Shown one piece after another: positions 24,846-33,983 of a DNA stretch of 41,009 nt (the stretch's first letter is position 1; the number at the start of each line of letters is the position of its first letter). Location of the stretch: the NCBI GenBank assembly GCA_903867185.1, contig CAIPQK010000213.1:1-41009 (forward strand), read 5' to 3'. The DNA comes from an uncultured Candidatus Nemicrothrix sp. (GTDB taxonomy: Bacteria > Actinomycetota > Acidimicrobiia > Acidimicrobiales > Acidimicrobilacustridaceae). The position numbers and the translations under genes were made by a program. The notes beneath the pieces are model-generated. The model ran no database searches and was not told where the DNA came from. It saw only the letters and a program-made list of their open reading frames with translations.

Positions 24846-26402
24846 TCAGCCGACAGTGAACACACACGGTGCAGAGTTCAACGAGCACGATGTCGGAATC
24901 GCTGAACCTTGAAGGACATAGCCAACTGACCAGGTTTCCCCCGGCGCTATCGACTTGTGCCAAGAAGGACCGGTCGCAACAATCGACTGACTCGAACCAG
25001 CGAATGTTGTTGTCCAGTCTGCGTTCCACAAACTCGACATCGTTACACCGGCAGGTAGCTGAAACTTAAGGCTCCAAGGCACGGATACAGAACCAACAGC
25101 CGAGTTTCCCGTATTCGTGATGTCAATCGATGCTTGGAGTCCACCCGGCCACGCATTGATTACGCGGTATCGAACGATTGCTTTCGCTACTCCAGTTGAT
25201 GATGGCGTTGTCGTCGTAGTCGTGGGCATTGTCGTCGTTGTTGTACTTGGTGCAGTCGTTGTCGTCGACACAGGCCGACTCGTGCTCGTTGTTGTTGCTG
25301 CAGTTCCGCCAGCGAGCGCAGCGAGGTGATCTCGGTATCCGACACCGAAACCGGTCGGAGTTCCCGAATAGTCCGAGATCAACGAAGGACCATTTGTGCA
25401 CGACCACCCACCAGCAGCATCCCAAGTCCAACCCATGTAGGAAATGCCCTTTCCGTCGAACCAGTTCATAAGGGAATCGATGAATCCATGCGCACAATCT
25501 GTTTCTCCAATCTCACCGGCGACTATTGGGAAAAGCGCCGCCGTCGGAGCTACTGACTGATCCCACGATGCCTGCGTGTTGAATTGGCTGAAGTTGTAGA
25601 GGTGCAGGTCAGCGATGATCTGCTTTTGTGGGTCATTTGGAACCCACGTATTCCACGCGGAAAGATCACCCGCCCAATTAAGGCCGGAAACCATGATCGG
25701 TTGCGTTGCGCCCGTCGATCGGACTGCGTTCACAAGTGATTGCATTCCGGCCGCCTGCCACCCTCCGGATGTCGTGCAACCGTCTCGCCAGCACGACCAA
25801 GAAATATCGTGAGGTTCGTTGTAAAGGTCAAAAATGACTCCGGGATCTGTCTTAAAGGCAGTCGCCACCGATGTCCAGAACGCCGGAGCGTGGTCGGCGT
25901 CAGCCATGAGTTGCTGACTCGTGGCCAGTGTCGTTCCGGCAGCATTCCAATGAAGGTCGAGTACAACTGCCATCCCTGCGTTGTGAAGTGACTTCACGTA
26001 TCCAGCGATTGCATTCTGATAGTTGATCCCTGAATAAGCGGTATTCGCACCGTTGATGCCGAGCCAGCAATCCTCATTCAACGGCAGTCGAACGGAATTG
26101 ACATTCCACGACGCAATTGACGCAATTGACGCCGCATCGATTGGTCCGTCGAACAATCCCCAACCCTGAGCACACGCGTATTCACTTCCCGATCGATTCA
26201 CTCCGAGAAGTCGAACCGTCTGGCCCGTCGCATTCACCAAATGGTTACCCACCACTTTGATCGTTACTGGTGTTCCAAGAGTTGGAGCTGATGCTGCACT
26301 CGCAGCACCTCCACCAACCGCTGTCATCGTGACTAACGATGCAATCAGCACTGCCACTACTGAAATCAAAGCAATCGCGCTCGTCCGAATTCGAACTCTC
26401 AT
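24846..26402 (-). CDS. Secreted GH5 cellulase with CBM2
   Basis: 518 residues in four parts: signal peptide (about 1-38, ending ASAAS), GH5 catalytic domain (about 45-365), Thr/Ser/Pro linker (about 368-403) and a C-terminal family 2 cellulose-binding module (about 405-518) with NAWPGGLQ and the terminal CSLNSAPCVFTVG Cys pair. The acid/base is Glu196 in YNEPHD and the nucleophile probably Glu297 in VAGEIGE; VRLPLNEDCW is a conserved GH5 segment. It should hydrolyse beta-1,4-glucan outside the cell. AAGGGGAG lies 7 nt before the ATG. No other glycoside hydrolase is nearby, so it appears to be a solitary enzyme. Confidence 0.93.
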   Translation of the reverse strand: MRVRIRTSAIALISVVAVLIASLVTMTAVGGGAASAASAPTLGTPVTIKVVGNHLVNATGQTVRLLGVNRSGSEYACAQGWGLFDGPIDAASIASIASWNVNSVRLPLNEDCWLGINGANTAYSGINYQNAIAGYVKSLHNAGMAVVLDLHWNAAGTTLATSQQLMADADHAPAFWTSVATAFKTDPGVIFDLYNEPHDISWSCWRDGCTTSGGWQAAGMQSLVNAVRSTGATQPIMVSGLNWAGDLSAWNTWVPNDPQKQIIADLHLYNFSQFNTQASWDQSVAPTAALFPIVAGEIGETDCAHGFIDSLMNWFDGKGISYMGWTWDAAGGWSCTNGPSLISDYSGTPTGFGVGYRDHLAALAGGTAATTTSTSRPVSTTTTAPSTTTTTMPTTTTTTPSSTGVAKAIVRYRVINAWPGGLQASIDITNTGNSAVGSVSVPWSLKFQLPAGVTMSSLWNADWTTTFAGSSQSIVATGPSWHKSIAPGETWSVGYVLQGSAIPTSCSLNSAPCVFTVG

Positions 26403-26538
26403 GTCGCAACTCCCCTTCCCCGCAGCCCGCCTTGAGCCACAGCAACGAGTGTCAGCGAAAAAGCGCCAAGATTCCGTTCACTACAGAAGTAATTGACCTT
26501 GACTTTGCCTGGATTTTGAATACCCGTCGGTAACTTAG

Positions 26539-26557
26539 AAGGCCGATTCCTGGCCTT
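26539..26557 (-). terminator. Short hairpin at the monooxygenase stop codon
   Basis: AAGGCC and GGCCTT pair across a 7-nt loop and overlap the stop codon (TAA) of the minus-strand Baeyer-Villiger monooxygenase gene. The following bases are modestly T-rich. It is a plausible but weak intrinsic terminator, located in the 153-bp gap before the cellulase start. Confidence 0.4.
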
Positions 26558-28505
26558 ACGCGAAGTCGTAGTCGTCGGAAGTAACGCCGCGAGTCCACGC
26601 CCAATAGTCAGGAATCGGCCATGGCGAGAGGGTGTAGATCTTGCCGTTTTTGTTCTTGAAATGGGAGAACTTCACCGTTTCATGAGCCCACACCATCTGA
26701 CTGATTTCTGATTCATACGTGGCGACGTACTTGTCATGCACTTCAACCTTCGGTTCCATCGCCCGCTTGCCAGTGATCAGAAGTTCGTGAATCGCGCTCA
26801 TCACGTAATTCACCTGACATTCCGATTGAAAAATCAAACTCGCGCCATGGGCCAGATTTGTACCGGGACCGTAGAGACAAAAGAGATTCGGGAAGTTCGG
26901 GATTGAGATTCCGAGATAGGCAGTGGGCTCTTCGCCAAACTGTTCGCGAAGAGCGATTCCATCTCGACCGATAATCGTCATCGGGAACAAATAATCGTTG
27001 TGACGAAAGCCGGTCGCATAAATGATGACGTCGGCCTCATGGACTTCACCGTCTTCAGTGACAACCCCCTCGGCAGTCACACGTTCAATACCGGTACGAA
27101 TGAGTTCGACGTTCGGCTTCAACAAGCATTTAAGCCACGACCCGTTGTCTTGAAGCATGCGCTTGGCAGAAGGTGGGTAATGCGGCATCGATTTTTCGAT
27201 CAGATCAGGGTGGCCTCCAAGGTGACTCGTGATCCATCCTTCAAAAACACTGCGCCGCTCAAAACTCGCTTGACTAATCGACCGGCCTTCAGGGTCATGC
27301 CAGGTCGGATCGACTCGTGATCCCTCGATGCTGAGGCCTGATGCTGGATAGAACATCAGGAATCGAAACCATCGTGCGTAAAACGGAAGATGACGCATCG
27401 CCCACGCATCGCCCGAGGGAACCTCGCGGTGATAGTTCATATTCGGGAACATCCACTGAGCAGTGCGTTGGAAAATATCAAGATGCTCGACCTCATCGGC
27501 GATAGTCGGAGCGATTTGGAAACCACTTGCTCCCGCACCAACCTGAGCAACTCGTTTTCCAGCAAGATCAAGACCCTCTGGCCAGCGCGCTGAGTGGAAC
27601 GAAGGCCCCATAAAATCTTCTATGCCCGGAATGTCGGGCATTCGAGGAGCATTCAAGGCGCCGGTACCACTCACGATCACGTTTGCGGTGATGACGTCGG
27701 TGCCGCCATCGGGAGTGCGAACCTCAACAGACCAAGTTGACGATTCCTCGTTCCACACCGCCTTGATCACTTTGGTATTGAATCGACACTTTTCATCGAC
27801 CTTGTACTTACGCATGACGCGTTCGAAGTAGTCGCGAAGTTCCGGCTGCCGGCAGAAATATTCGCTCCAATGGTCTGATGGCTCAAAGGAGTAGCAGTAG
27901 AAGTGGCTGCCGATATCGACGCGCGCGCCTGGGTAGCGGTTGTCGCGCCAAGTGCCACCGGGGCCATCGGTCTTCTCGATAATTGTGTAAGGAATGCCGG
28001 CCTGGTCAAGACGAATTCCCGTCAACAGCCCCGACTCGCCACAGCCAATCACGACAACATGAAACGCGTCGCGGACATCGGACGGGATTTCGTCCTTCCA
28101 CGTGATCGCGCCGCTGTCGGCGCCATCAAAATGAAGATCATCAGCAAACATTTCAACGACTGCGGGATTCACCGGCGCTGCCGCCATGAAATCCATGAGT
28201 TCTTTCACGAGTTCTAGCGAAGGAACCACTGGTTCAGGGCAACCCGCATCACGCCACCGTGCAATGGCAGGAACTGCACGTTGGCGAACCTCGGCCTGTT
28301 CCTCGACCGTCAGTCCGCTCTCGTAGTTATTCAGCATCGCAAACCGAGGACGTATTTCTCCGCGGATCCACGACGGATCGCCAGTCATGTGCACCAGCGA
28401 ACACATCAATGCCGGAACGCAGACATCCTCAAGAGCGAGGGCGATCGAAGCATCATCATCATCAGTGAATGGAGTGCCAGCATGAGGATTGCGATTGGTC
28501 GCCAT
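26556..28505 (-). CDS. Flavin-containing Baeyer-Villiger monooxygenase, HAPMO-like
   Basis: 649 residues. FAD-binding GxGxxG is VVIGCGESGLLTG (about 151-163), the type I BVMO fingerprint FxGxxxHxxxWP is FMGPSFHSARWP (298-309), and the NADPH motif is QVGAGASGFQ (321-330). A 140-residue N-terminal extension precedes the FAD domain, as in 4-hydroxyacetophenone monooxygenase (about 640 residues) and unlike cyclohexanone-type enzymes of about 540. It should insert oxygen next to a ketone to make an ester or lactone. The ATG at 28505 has GGAAGAG upstream; the frame runs on into the lipoprotein gene and is not coding there. It probably shares a transcript with the small lipoprotein gene upstream. 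Confidence 0.9.
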   Translation of the reverse strand: MATNRNPHAGTPFTDDDDASIALALEDVCVPALMCSLVHMTGDPSWIRGEIRPRFAMLNNYESGLTVEEQAEVRQRAVPAIARWRDAGCPEPVVPSLELVKELMDFMAAAPVNPAVVEMFADDLHFDGADSGAITWKDEIPSDVRDAFHVVVIGCGESGLLTGIRLDQAGIPYTIIEKTDGPGGTWRDNRYPGARVDIGSHFYCYSFEPSDHWSEYFCRQPELRDYFERVMRKYKVDEKCRFNTKVIKAVWNEESSTWSVEVRTPDGGTDVITANVIVSGTGALNAPRMPDIPGIEDFMGPSFHSARWPEGLDLAGKRVAQVGAGASGFQIAPTIADEVEHLDIFQRTAQWMFPNMNYHREVPSGDAWAMRHLPFYARWFRFLMFYPASGLSIEGSRVDPTWHDPEGRSISQASFERRSVFEGWITSHLGGHPDLIEKSMPHYPPSAKRMLQDNGSWLKCLLKPNVELIRTGIERVTAEGVVTEDGEVHEADVIIYATGFRHNDYLFPMTIIGRDGIALREQFGEEPTAYLGISIPNFPNLFCLYGPGTNLAHGASLIFQSECQVNYVMSAIHELLITGKRAMEPKVEVHDKYVATYESEISQMVWAHETVKFSHFKNKNGKIYTLSPWPIPDYWAWTRGVTSDDYDFA

Positions 28506-28578
28506 GGCGACACTCTTCCTCATTGGCGTGACCGACGCCACATTCAGTTTGGGAGACTGGGAAGCCCCAGTACTCGAC

Positions 28579-28800
28579 TTACTTCGCAGCAGTCGTCGGT
28601 GAACTCGACATACCTGACATCGTGCCCTCCACCGTGGTGGTTGAACCCGATCCGGCAGTTGTCGTCGTTGTTGCCATCGTCGCCGGCGGAATTGAGCCAG
28701 TAATGGGGGTCTGATGCTTCGTCGAACTCGCGCAACCAGCCACAACAGCAGCACTCAGGGCCAGAGCTGCAACGAACACCTTGATTCCACGTGAAGTCAT
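28579..28800 (-). CDS. Small lipoprotein
   Basis: 73 residues: basic start, hydrophobic core and lipobox VAGC, then a mature part of about 50 residues that is almost entirely Thr/Ser/Gly/Met with no globular features. No homologous family recognised. There is no Shine-Dalgarno sequence; TAGTCT ends 6 nt before the ATG, suggesting a leaderless message. It lies 73 bp upstream of the Baeyer-Villiger monooxygenase on the same strand and divergent to exonuclease III. Confidence 0.65.
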   Translation of the reverse strand: MTSRGIKVFVAALALSAAVVAGCASSTKHQTPITGSIPPATMATTTTTAGSGSTTTVEGTMSGMSSSPTTAAK

Positions 28801-28806
28801 GCCATG

Positions 28807-28812
28807 AGACTA
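28807..28812 (-). promoter_or_regulatory. Candidate leaderless -10 element of the small lipoprotein gene
   Basis: TAGTCT on the minus strand, 6 nt from the ATG at 28800. No Shine-Dalgarno sequence and no clear -35. Same geometry as the elements at 893-898, 876-881 and 30481-30486. Confidence 0.4.
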
Positions 28813-28860
28813 GCGACCGGGACGCACCAGTCCGAACTCAGAACGTGACACGATCGGCGG

Positions 28861-29658
28861 GTGCTGAGAATCGCAACTGTCAACGTCAATGGCCTCCGAG
28901 CCGCCACCCGCAAGGGCATGCATGACTGGCTGGCCGAGAGTCAACCCGATGTCGTCACTCTCCAGGAGGTTCGGGCACCCGATGAGCTTGTCGCCGGCCT
29001 CATGGGAGAGGGCTGGCACATCGTGCACGCGGAATGCTCGGTCAAAGGCCGAGCTGGCGTTGCAGTGGCCAGCCGACTTCCAATCGCCGATTCCCGCAGC
29101 GGCGAACATTCCGTTTCCTTCTCGGACAAAGGCCGCTGGATCGAAGCCGATATTAAAACCGGCAAGCGGAAGGCGTTCACGGTCATCTCCGCGTACGCCC
29201 ACACGGGCGACGAAACATCCCCTGCGAAGATGAAAGAAAAGTTGGCTTGGTTCGACGCGGCCACCGAGCGGCTCACCGAACTTCGGGCCGATGGCCGTCA
29301 TGTGGTGTTCACCGGTGACCTGAATGTCGCCCATCGCGAAGCCGACCTCAAAAATTGGAAGGGCAACATCGGTTGCGCCGGTTTCTTGCCCGAAGAGCAG
29401 GCGTACTTCGACAACTGGTTCGGTGAACTCGGATGGGTCGATGTCGTTCGATCCTCCTATCCCGATGACACCGGCCCGTATTCGTGGTGGTCCTACCGCG
29501 GTAAAGCCTTCGACAACGACGCTGGCTGGCGGATCGACTATCAGATCGTCAACCCTCAGCTTGCAAAGCTGGCGAGCAACGCTCGAGTCGACAGAGCACC
29601 CTCATACGACACGCGCTGGAGCGATCACGCTCCAGTAGTCGTTGACTACGACATCTAA
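28861..29658 (+). CDS. xthA: Exodeoxyribonuclease III
   Basis: 265 residues of the endonuclease/exonuclease/phosphatase fold. Conserved active-site blocks are all present: ATVNVNGLRAA (Asn), LQEVRAP (metal-binding Glu), GDLNVAHRE (Asp/Asn), DNDAGWRIDYQ and SDHAPVVVDY (Asp-His). It repairs abasic sites and 3' blocked ends. The GTG at 28861 has no Shine-Dalgarno sequence; a CACGAT hexamer lies 6 nt upstream, so it may be leaderless as well. Confidence 0.92.
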   Translation: MLRIATVNVNGLRAATRKGMHDWLAESQPDVVTLQEVRAPDELVAGLMGEGWHIVHAECSVKGRAGVAVASRLPIADSRSGEHSVSFSDKGRWIEADIKTGKRKAFTVISAYAHTGDETSPAKMKEKLAWFDAATERLTELRADGRHVVFTGDLNVAHREADLKNWKGNIGCAGFLPEEQAYFDNWFGELGWVDVVRSSYPDDTGPYSWWSYRGKAFDNDAGWRIDYQIVNPQLAKLASNARVDRAPSYDTRWSDHAPVVVDYDI

Positions 29659-29682
29659 ACCACTCCAGGTGTCGTTGACGAG

Positions 29683-30423
29683 TTACGAATCTTCGCCAAC
29701 AAAAGTGCCAGCTACAAAGTCCTGGAATCGAGAGATCTTGGTTCGCCAGCGAGAATCGAACTCAGCTTCACGCTTCTTCGACTTCTGCATTCGATGCGGA
29801 TGCTTTCCATAAGAGCGCTTTGCCCATGGCGAATCTGGACGAGCAACACGCAGAGCCCCGACGTAAGCAAAGAGCGGAACAGCGATCCCCGCCACTGCTG
29901 TTCCCAATTTCCCCTTCGCCGCGCAGACTGCAGCCATCACGAGATCAATAGCGATCAGCACCAGGAGGGCAATCCGAAGATGTGACTGATTCCGATCAAC
30001 GTCGATTCCGAAAGGTGAATCAGCAACGAGCAGAAGAAACATCACTCCTGCAAGGACAAATACTGCATCAACCGACAGTCGACCTTCCTCCTCCCAATAC
30101 ACGTCTTGCAGATGGAGAATCAGCGCGAACTCGTCAAGTACAAGTGCAAGTCCCATACCGAAGATGACACCTGCGAAGTTGTCCCAACCCGTTCCGATGC
30201 CGCCAATGGCTAACAATCCGCCGGTGATCATCAGGAACAGTCCGGGGACAACGTGATGAATATGCACACCACCAACGGTGTTGTCCTTAAAGGGTCCACG
30301 GCCCGAACGAATCATGCGGACAACAATCCGTGTGATCACGAATGTCGCAATGAACGTGATCATGCACAGCAATAGGGGCAACTTGTGCGCGCTATCGACG
30401 TTTCCGCTCCAGATGTCGCCCAT
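29683..30423 (-). CDS. Integral membrane protein of unknown function
   Basis: 246 residues with about six membrane segments and a basic, soluble C-terminal tail rich in Lys/Arg. The most distinctive motif is GGVHIHHVVPGLFLM between early helices, two His pairs next to a membrane edge that could bind metal. The ATG at 30423 is preferred because GAGGAGG lies just upstream; the longer frame to 30459 adds a peptide containing that site. I do not recognise a characterised family. It converges with xthA (24 bp). Confidence 0.72.
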   Translation of the reverse strand: MGDIWSGNVDSAHKLPLLLCMITFIATFVITRIVVRMIRSGRGPFKDNTVGGVHIHHVVPGLFLMITGGLLAIGGIGTGWDNFAGVIFGMGLALVLDEFALILHLQDVYWEEEGRLSVDAVFVLAGVMFLLLVADSPFGIDVDRNQSHLRIALLVLIAIDLVMAAVCAAKGKLGTAVAGIAVPLFAYVGALRVARPDSPWAKRSYGKHPHRMQKSKKREAEFDSRWRTKISRFQDFVAGTFVGEDS

Positions 30424-30480
30424 GGTCCTCCTCGAGAGGACCCAGCGTACGACGTGCAAGACAGAAGCCCATGATCTTCG

Positions 30481-30486
30481 TACACT
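30481..30486 (+). promoter_or_regulatory. Candidate leaderless -10 element of the 116-residue protein gene
   Basis: TACACT followed by exactly 6 nt and the ATG at 30493, with no Shine-Dalgarno sequence. This is one of four elements with the same geometry in the window. Confidence 0.4.
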
Positions 30487-30492
30487 TCGTGC

Positions 30493-30843
30493 ATGGCAAT
30501 CGATGTTCGATCAATTCTTGATTGCAAAGTCTGGCCGCAAGATGTCCATGATTTCGTAGGCGACGTCGTTGACATTCTCGATGAGCAACTAGAGCCGCTC
30601 GATCAGATTGAACGAAGAGATGCCGCAAATCAGGTCCTTTCGCTCCTCGGCGACGATGACCTCGTGATTCGATCCTGGGCCGTGCTCTCACTGCGACGCG
30701 TCGTTGACATTCTCGGGATTGATCAAGCCCGTGACGCCGTCGATTCCCGCAGTCGCTATCTAACAGTTGCCCCGCCAGATATGTGGCGAATCCAATACCC
30801 GACGTTGCTCGAAGAAGCGAACTACCGGCTTACTTCGACCTAA
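30493..30843 (+). CDS. Conserved-looking hypothetical protein, alpha-helical
   Basis: 116 residues, acidic, without a signal peptide or membrane segment. The central part (about residues 40-80, LSLLGDDDLVIRSWAVLSLRRVVDIL) reads like one or two HEAT-type helical pairs, but too short to be sure. No named family recognised. It is supported as a gene by clean spacing between its neighbours and by a leaderless-type promoter element 6 nt before the ATG. It converges with the DMT transporter gene (18 bp). Confidence 0.62.
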   Translation: MAIDVRSILDCKVWPQDVHDFVGDVVDILDEQLEPLDQIERRDAANQVLSLLGDDDLVIRSWAVLSLRRVVDILGIDQARDAVDSRSRYLTVAPPDMWRIQYPTLLEEANYRLTST

Positions 30844-30861
30844 CTCGTAAAAACGGGGTCG

Positions 30862-31689
30862 TCACTCCATCGGTGGAGACACAAGCGTGAGACCAACTAC
30901 AGCAACAATTGTGACGACAAATGAGATTGCGGCGATCTCTTCGAAACCAACCCGAGCGCTGTCGCCGAGAATCGTCAGACCGATGATTGAAGGGACAACT
31001 GTCTCGGCCGTGAAGAGCCAGGCCGATGCCACTGTCACTGATCCACGCTGGAGCGCTGAAGCGAAGAAAATGAGGCCCATTGCGCCGAAGGAAATCATCG
31101 CCCAGAGAAGAGGGTCGCCGATTGCCGCAATCGAAACGCCAGCCATAAACGCCCTCGCACAAAGAGCCGTGCCGCCGAATGCCAACCCGGCAAATGCACC
31201 CAATAGCGCAGCGGCCCGATCACCCCGCAACCGGTTGATCACGAGTGTTCCGAGCGCGGCGAGTACGACCACACCAATCCACATCGCCCACGAATAAGCC
31301 GGCGTTGTCGCCCGAGCTTCTTCTGGTGCGCCACTTATTGCCAAACCCGCGAGACCTGCACCTAGAACAAGGATGAACCACATCTGCCGGCTTGTCGGGC
31401 GAACATGCTGAAAAACGGCAGCGAATAAGACCGTAAATCCGATCGCACCGGCAACCATCGCTTGCACGACAAATAACGGAAGTCGAGCGAGTGCAATGAG
31501 CGAAAGCAGCCACGCGAACCCATCAAGACCAAGCCCAACGAGGTAGGGGACTTGCGTTGCGATTCGTGCGAGCGAACGAGGATCAATCGACTCACTGGCC
31601 TCGACGCGACGAGCCCCGATGCTCTGGAGGACCGATGCCAGTCCGTAGCAAACCGCGCAAAGAATTGCCGCTACGTATGCCAAAACCAT
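30862..31689 (-). CDS. DMT superfamily (EamA/NIPA-like) membrane transporter
   Basis: 275 residues, almost entirely hydrophobic, with about nine to ten membrane segments in two homologous halves. The start VLAYVAAILCAVCYGLASVL and the repeat-like second half (LFTAETVVPSIIGLTILGD) are typical of drug/metabolite transporters, including those annotated as NIPA-like magnesium carriers. Substrate unknown. A weak GGGA lies upstream of the ATG. It is 49 bp downstream of the MMPL gene on the same strand. Confidence 0.8.
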   Translation of the reverse strand: MVLAYVAAILCAVCYGLASVLQSIGARRVEASESIDPRSLARIATQVPYLVGLGLDGFAWLLSLIALARLPLFVVQAMVAGAIGFTVLFAAVFQHVRPTSRQMWFILVLGAGLAGLAISGAPEEARATTPAYSWAMWIGVVVLAALGTLVINRLRGDRAAALLGAFAGLAFGGTALCARAFMAGVSIAAIGDPLLWAMISFGAMGLIFFASALQRGSVTVASAWLFTAETVVPSIIGLTILGDSARVGFEEIAAISFVVTIVAVVGLTLVSPPME

Positions 31690-31738
31690 CAGTGGAATTC
31701 CCGCTCAACACTCACAAAGAATGAGCGTAGATCGTCGT

Positions 31739-33958
31739 CTAGTTCGAAACAGACTCTTTGCGTTGGTGTTCTGAAATTTCGTACTCCGCTTCCGGCAATC
31801 GACTTTCACCCTCAATATCGAGATTGGGGATGATGCGATCAAGGAAGTTTGGAAGCCACCAGTTGGCGTTGCCCATGAGGCGCATAGAGGCCGGCACCAG
31901 CACCATTCGAATGATTGTCGCATCAACGAACACTGCGGTCGCCAAACCAAGCCCCATCATTTTGATGGTTGGTTCTCCGCCGAACACGAAACTGATGAAC
32001 ACCGAGATCATGATCAGTGCAGCCGACGTGATGACGCGAGCCGTTGCAGTAATTCCGACGATGACCGATTCAGTGTTGTCGCCCGAATGGTTGTACTCCT
32101 CACGAATGCGACTGAGGATGAAGACCTCATAGTCCATTGACAATCCGAAAAGGATCGCAAACATAAACATCGGGATGAAACTCACGATTGGCAAAGATTG
32201 ATGAACGCCAAAAAGTTCCGCGCCCCATCCCCATTGGAAAACAGCCACAATGACGCCATAGGCCGCGCCAATCGAAAGCAGGTTCATGATCGCCGCTTTC
32301 AAGGGAACAAGAATTGAGCGAAAGACGATCATTAGCAACAGAAATGAAAGTCCAACAACACAACCGATGAAAAGTGGGAGACGATCAGCAACACGGTTAC
32401 TGAGATCAATGAAGGTCGCGGTCTGACCGCCGACATAGACCGTTCCACCAGTCGTGGCCAGTGCAGCCGGGAGCACCGAAGAGCGCAATCGAGCAACCAG
32501 TTCGCTCGTCGCCTTGTCCTGCGGGGCGCTCTTGGGAATCACCTGAATGACTGCTGCTTTGCCATCGGGACCGACGGCTGCACGTGCGATTTTGGCCACA
32601 TCTGGGTCAGCAGCGAGCGCAGCACTTAGTTGCTCGACAACCTGCTCCGGAGGAAGGGTGGCGCCTTCAAGATTGACGGCGAGAACAAACGGGCCATTGA
32701 AACCAGGCCCAAACCCTTGGGCGAGAAGGTCATAACTGCGCCGCAACGTCGACGTTGTGGGACTTTGACTTGAATCAGTCTGGCCAAGCCGAAGGTCAAG
32801 AATCGGCGCCGCCAGAGTGAGCATGAATGCAAGTCCCACTAACAGATACACCACGGGATGGCGAGAAACGTGATGGGCCCAACGCGCCCAACCGTGATAT
32901 TCCCCATCAACGTTTGTTGTCGAACCTTCACTGACACGCTTTGTCCCTGGAAGACCAAATCGATCGATGTTGTGTCCGGCAAATCCCATGAGTGCCGGAA
33001 GAAGTGTGAGTGATGATGTCACCATCACTGCCACCACGATCGCTGCACCAATTCCCATGAACGTGATCATCGGGATACCAGCAACCGCCAGACCACAGAT
33101 CGCAATCACAACAGTTCCACCAGCGATGAGCACCGCTTGGCCTGCTGTAGCAATCGAGCGGCCAGCAGCATCTTCCACCGTGAGGCCGCGATGAAGCCCT
33201 GCCCGATGTCGGGTGATGATGAAGAGGGCGTAATCGATGCCAACACCGAGTCCGATCATTGACGCAAGCATCTCTGACGTTGACGGCATATCGACAAATG
33301 CCGACAAGCAAGTAATCGCAGCGATACCCGCGCCCAAACCGAAGAGAGCCGTGCCAATCGGGAGGCCCATCGCGATAACTGATCCAAAGGCGAACAACAG
33401 AATCACCATTGCCGCGAGAAGGCCGATTCCTTCGGTTCCACCAAGACTCGGTTGCTCCATCAGTCGAGGAAACTCACCACCGAACTCAACTTGAACACCA
33501 GCGGCTGTCGCGACTTCCGTCGTGGCAACCACCTCGTGATACACCGACCGAGGCAACGCACGAACTTCATCGTCAAATTGAACAGTTGCTAAAACAGTCG
33601 TGCCATCGCTAGAAACTCGCTTTACGAGGGCGGGAGCCGGTTGCACAACGTGCGGCACAGTGGCCATCGCATCAAGTGACGCGGCCACCGCTGATACAGC
33701 AGGTTCATCGGCAATAGTTCCGTTCGGGACATGGAACACAACTTGCATCGATCCGCCCGCTTGGGACGGAAATGTTTCAAGGAGGAGATTCGTGGCTTTT
33801 TGTGATTCGACCCCTGGGATCTGAAGCCGATCTACGAACTGTCCACCCGCAACTTTGCCAACGACGACAAGCGCTATGACGATTGCGACCCACCCAAACA
33901 ACACGCGCCAACGTCGTCGGGTACAGACGCGACCAATTCGATAGAGAACATTCGACAT
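31739..33958 (-). CDS. MMPL family RND transporter
   Basis: 739 residues with two repeats, each a membrane segment, a large outside domain and five further membrane segments. The proton-relay Asp-Tyr pairs are visible in both halves: GLGVGIDYALFIITRHR and GLSMDYEVFILSRIREEY. These are hallmarks of MmpL-like exporters that move lipids or hydrophobic compounds. It lacks the long C-terminal cytoplasmic tail of mycobacterial MmpL3. The ATG at 33958 lies 26 bp from a strong hairpin in the 5' region. No MmpS partner or tetR gene is adjacent. Confidence 0.9.
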   Translation of the reverse strand: MSNVLYRIGRVCTRRRWRVLFGWVAIVIALVVVGKVAGGQFVDRLQIPGVESQKATNLLLETFPSQAGGSMQVVFHVPNGTIADEPAVSAVAASLDAMATVPHVVQPAPALVKRVSSDGTTVLATVQFDDEVRALPRSVYHEVVATTEVATAAGVQVEFGGEFPRLMEQPSLGGTEGIGLLAAMVILLFAFGSVIAMGLPIGTALFGLGAGIAAITCLSAFVDMPSTSEMLASMIGLGVGIDYALFIITRHRAGLHRGLTVEDAAGRSIATAGQAVLIAGGTVVIAICGLAVAGIPMITFMGIGAAIVVAVMVTSSLTLLPALMGFAGHNIDRFGLPGTKRVSEGSTTNVDGEYHGWARWAHHVSRHPVVYLLVGLAFMLTLAAPILDLRLGQTDSSQSPTTSTLRRSYDLLAQGFGPGFNGPFVLAVNLEGATLPPEQVVEQLSAALAADPDVAKIARAAVGPDGKAAVIQVIPKSAPQDKATSELVARLRSSVLPAALATTGGTVYVGGQTATFIDLSNRVADRLPLFIGCVVGLSFLLLMIVFRSILVPLKAAIMNLLSIGAAYGVIVAVFQWGWGAELFGVHQSLPIVSFIPMFMFAILFGLSMDYEVFILSRIREEYNHSGDNTESVIVGITATARVITSAALIMISVFISFVFGGEPTIKMMGLGLATAVFVDATIIRMVLVPASMRLMGNANWWLPNFLDRIIPNLDIEGESRLPEAEYEISEHQRKESVSN

Positions 33959-33983
33959 GCGGGGGGAGATCCTCTCGGGCAGC

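Noticed and set aside
25200-25285. Repetitive GTTGT/GTCGT-type DNA, looking like a tandem repeat or array
   Set aside because: It encodes the Thr-rich linker of the cellulase; spacing is codon-based and there are no unique spacers, so it is not a CRISPR.
26105-26132. Tandem ACGCAATTG-type repeat
   Set aside because: It codes for the IAS repeat in the cellulase domain and is short; most likely a coding coincidence.
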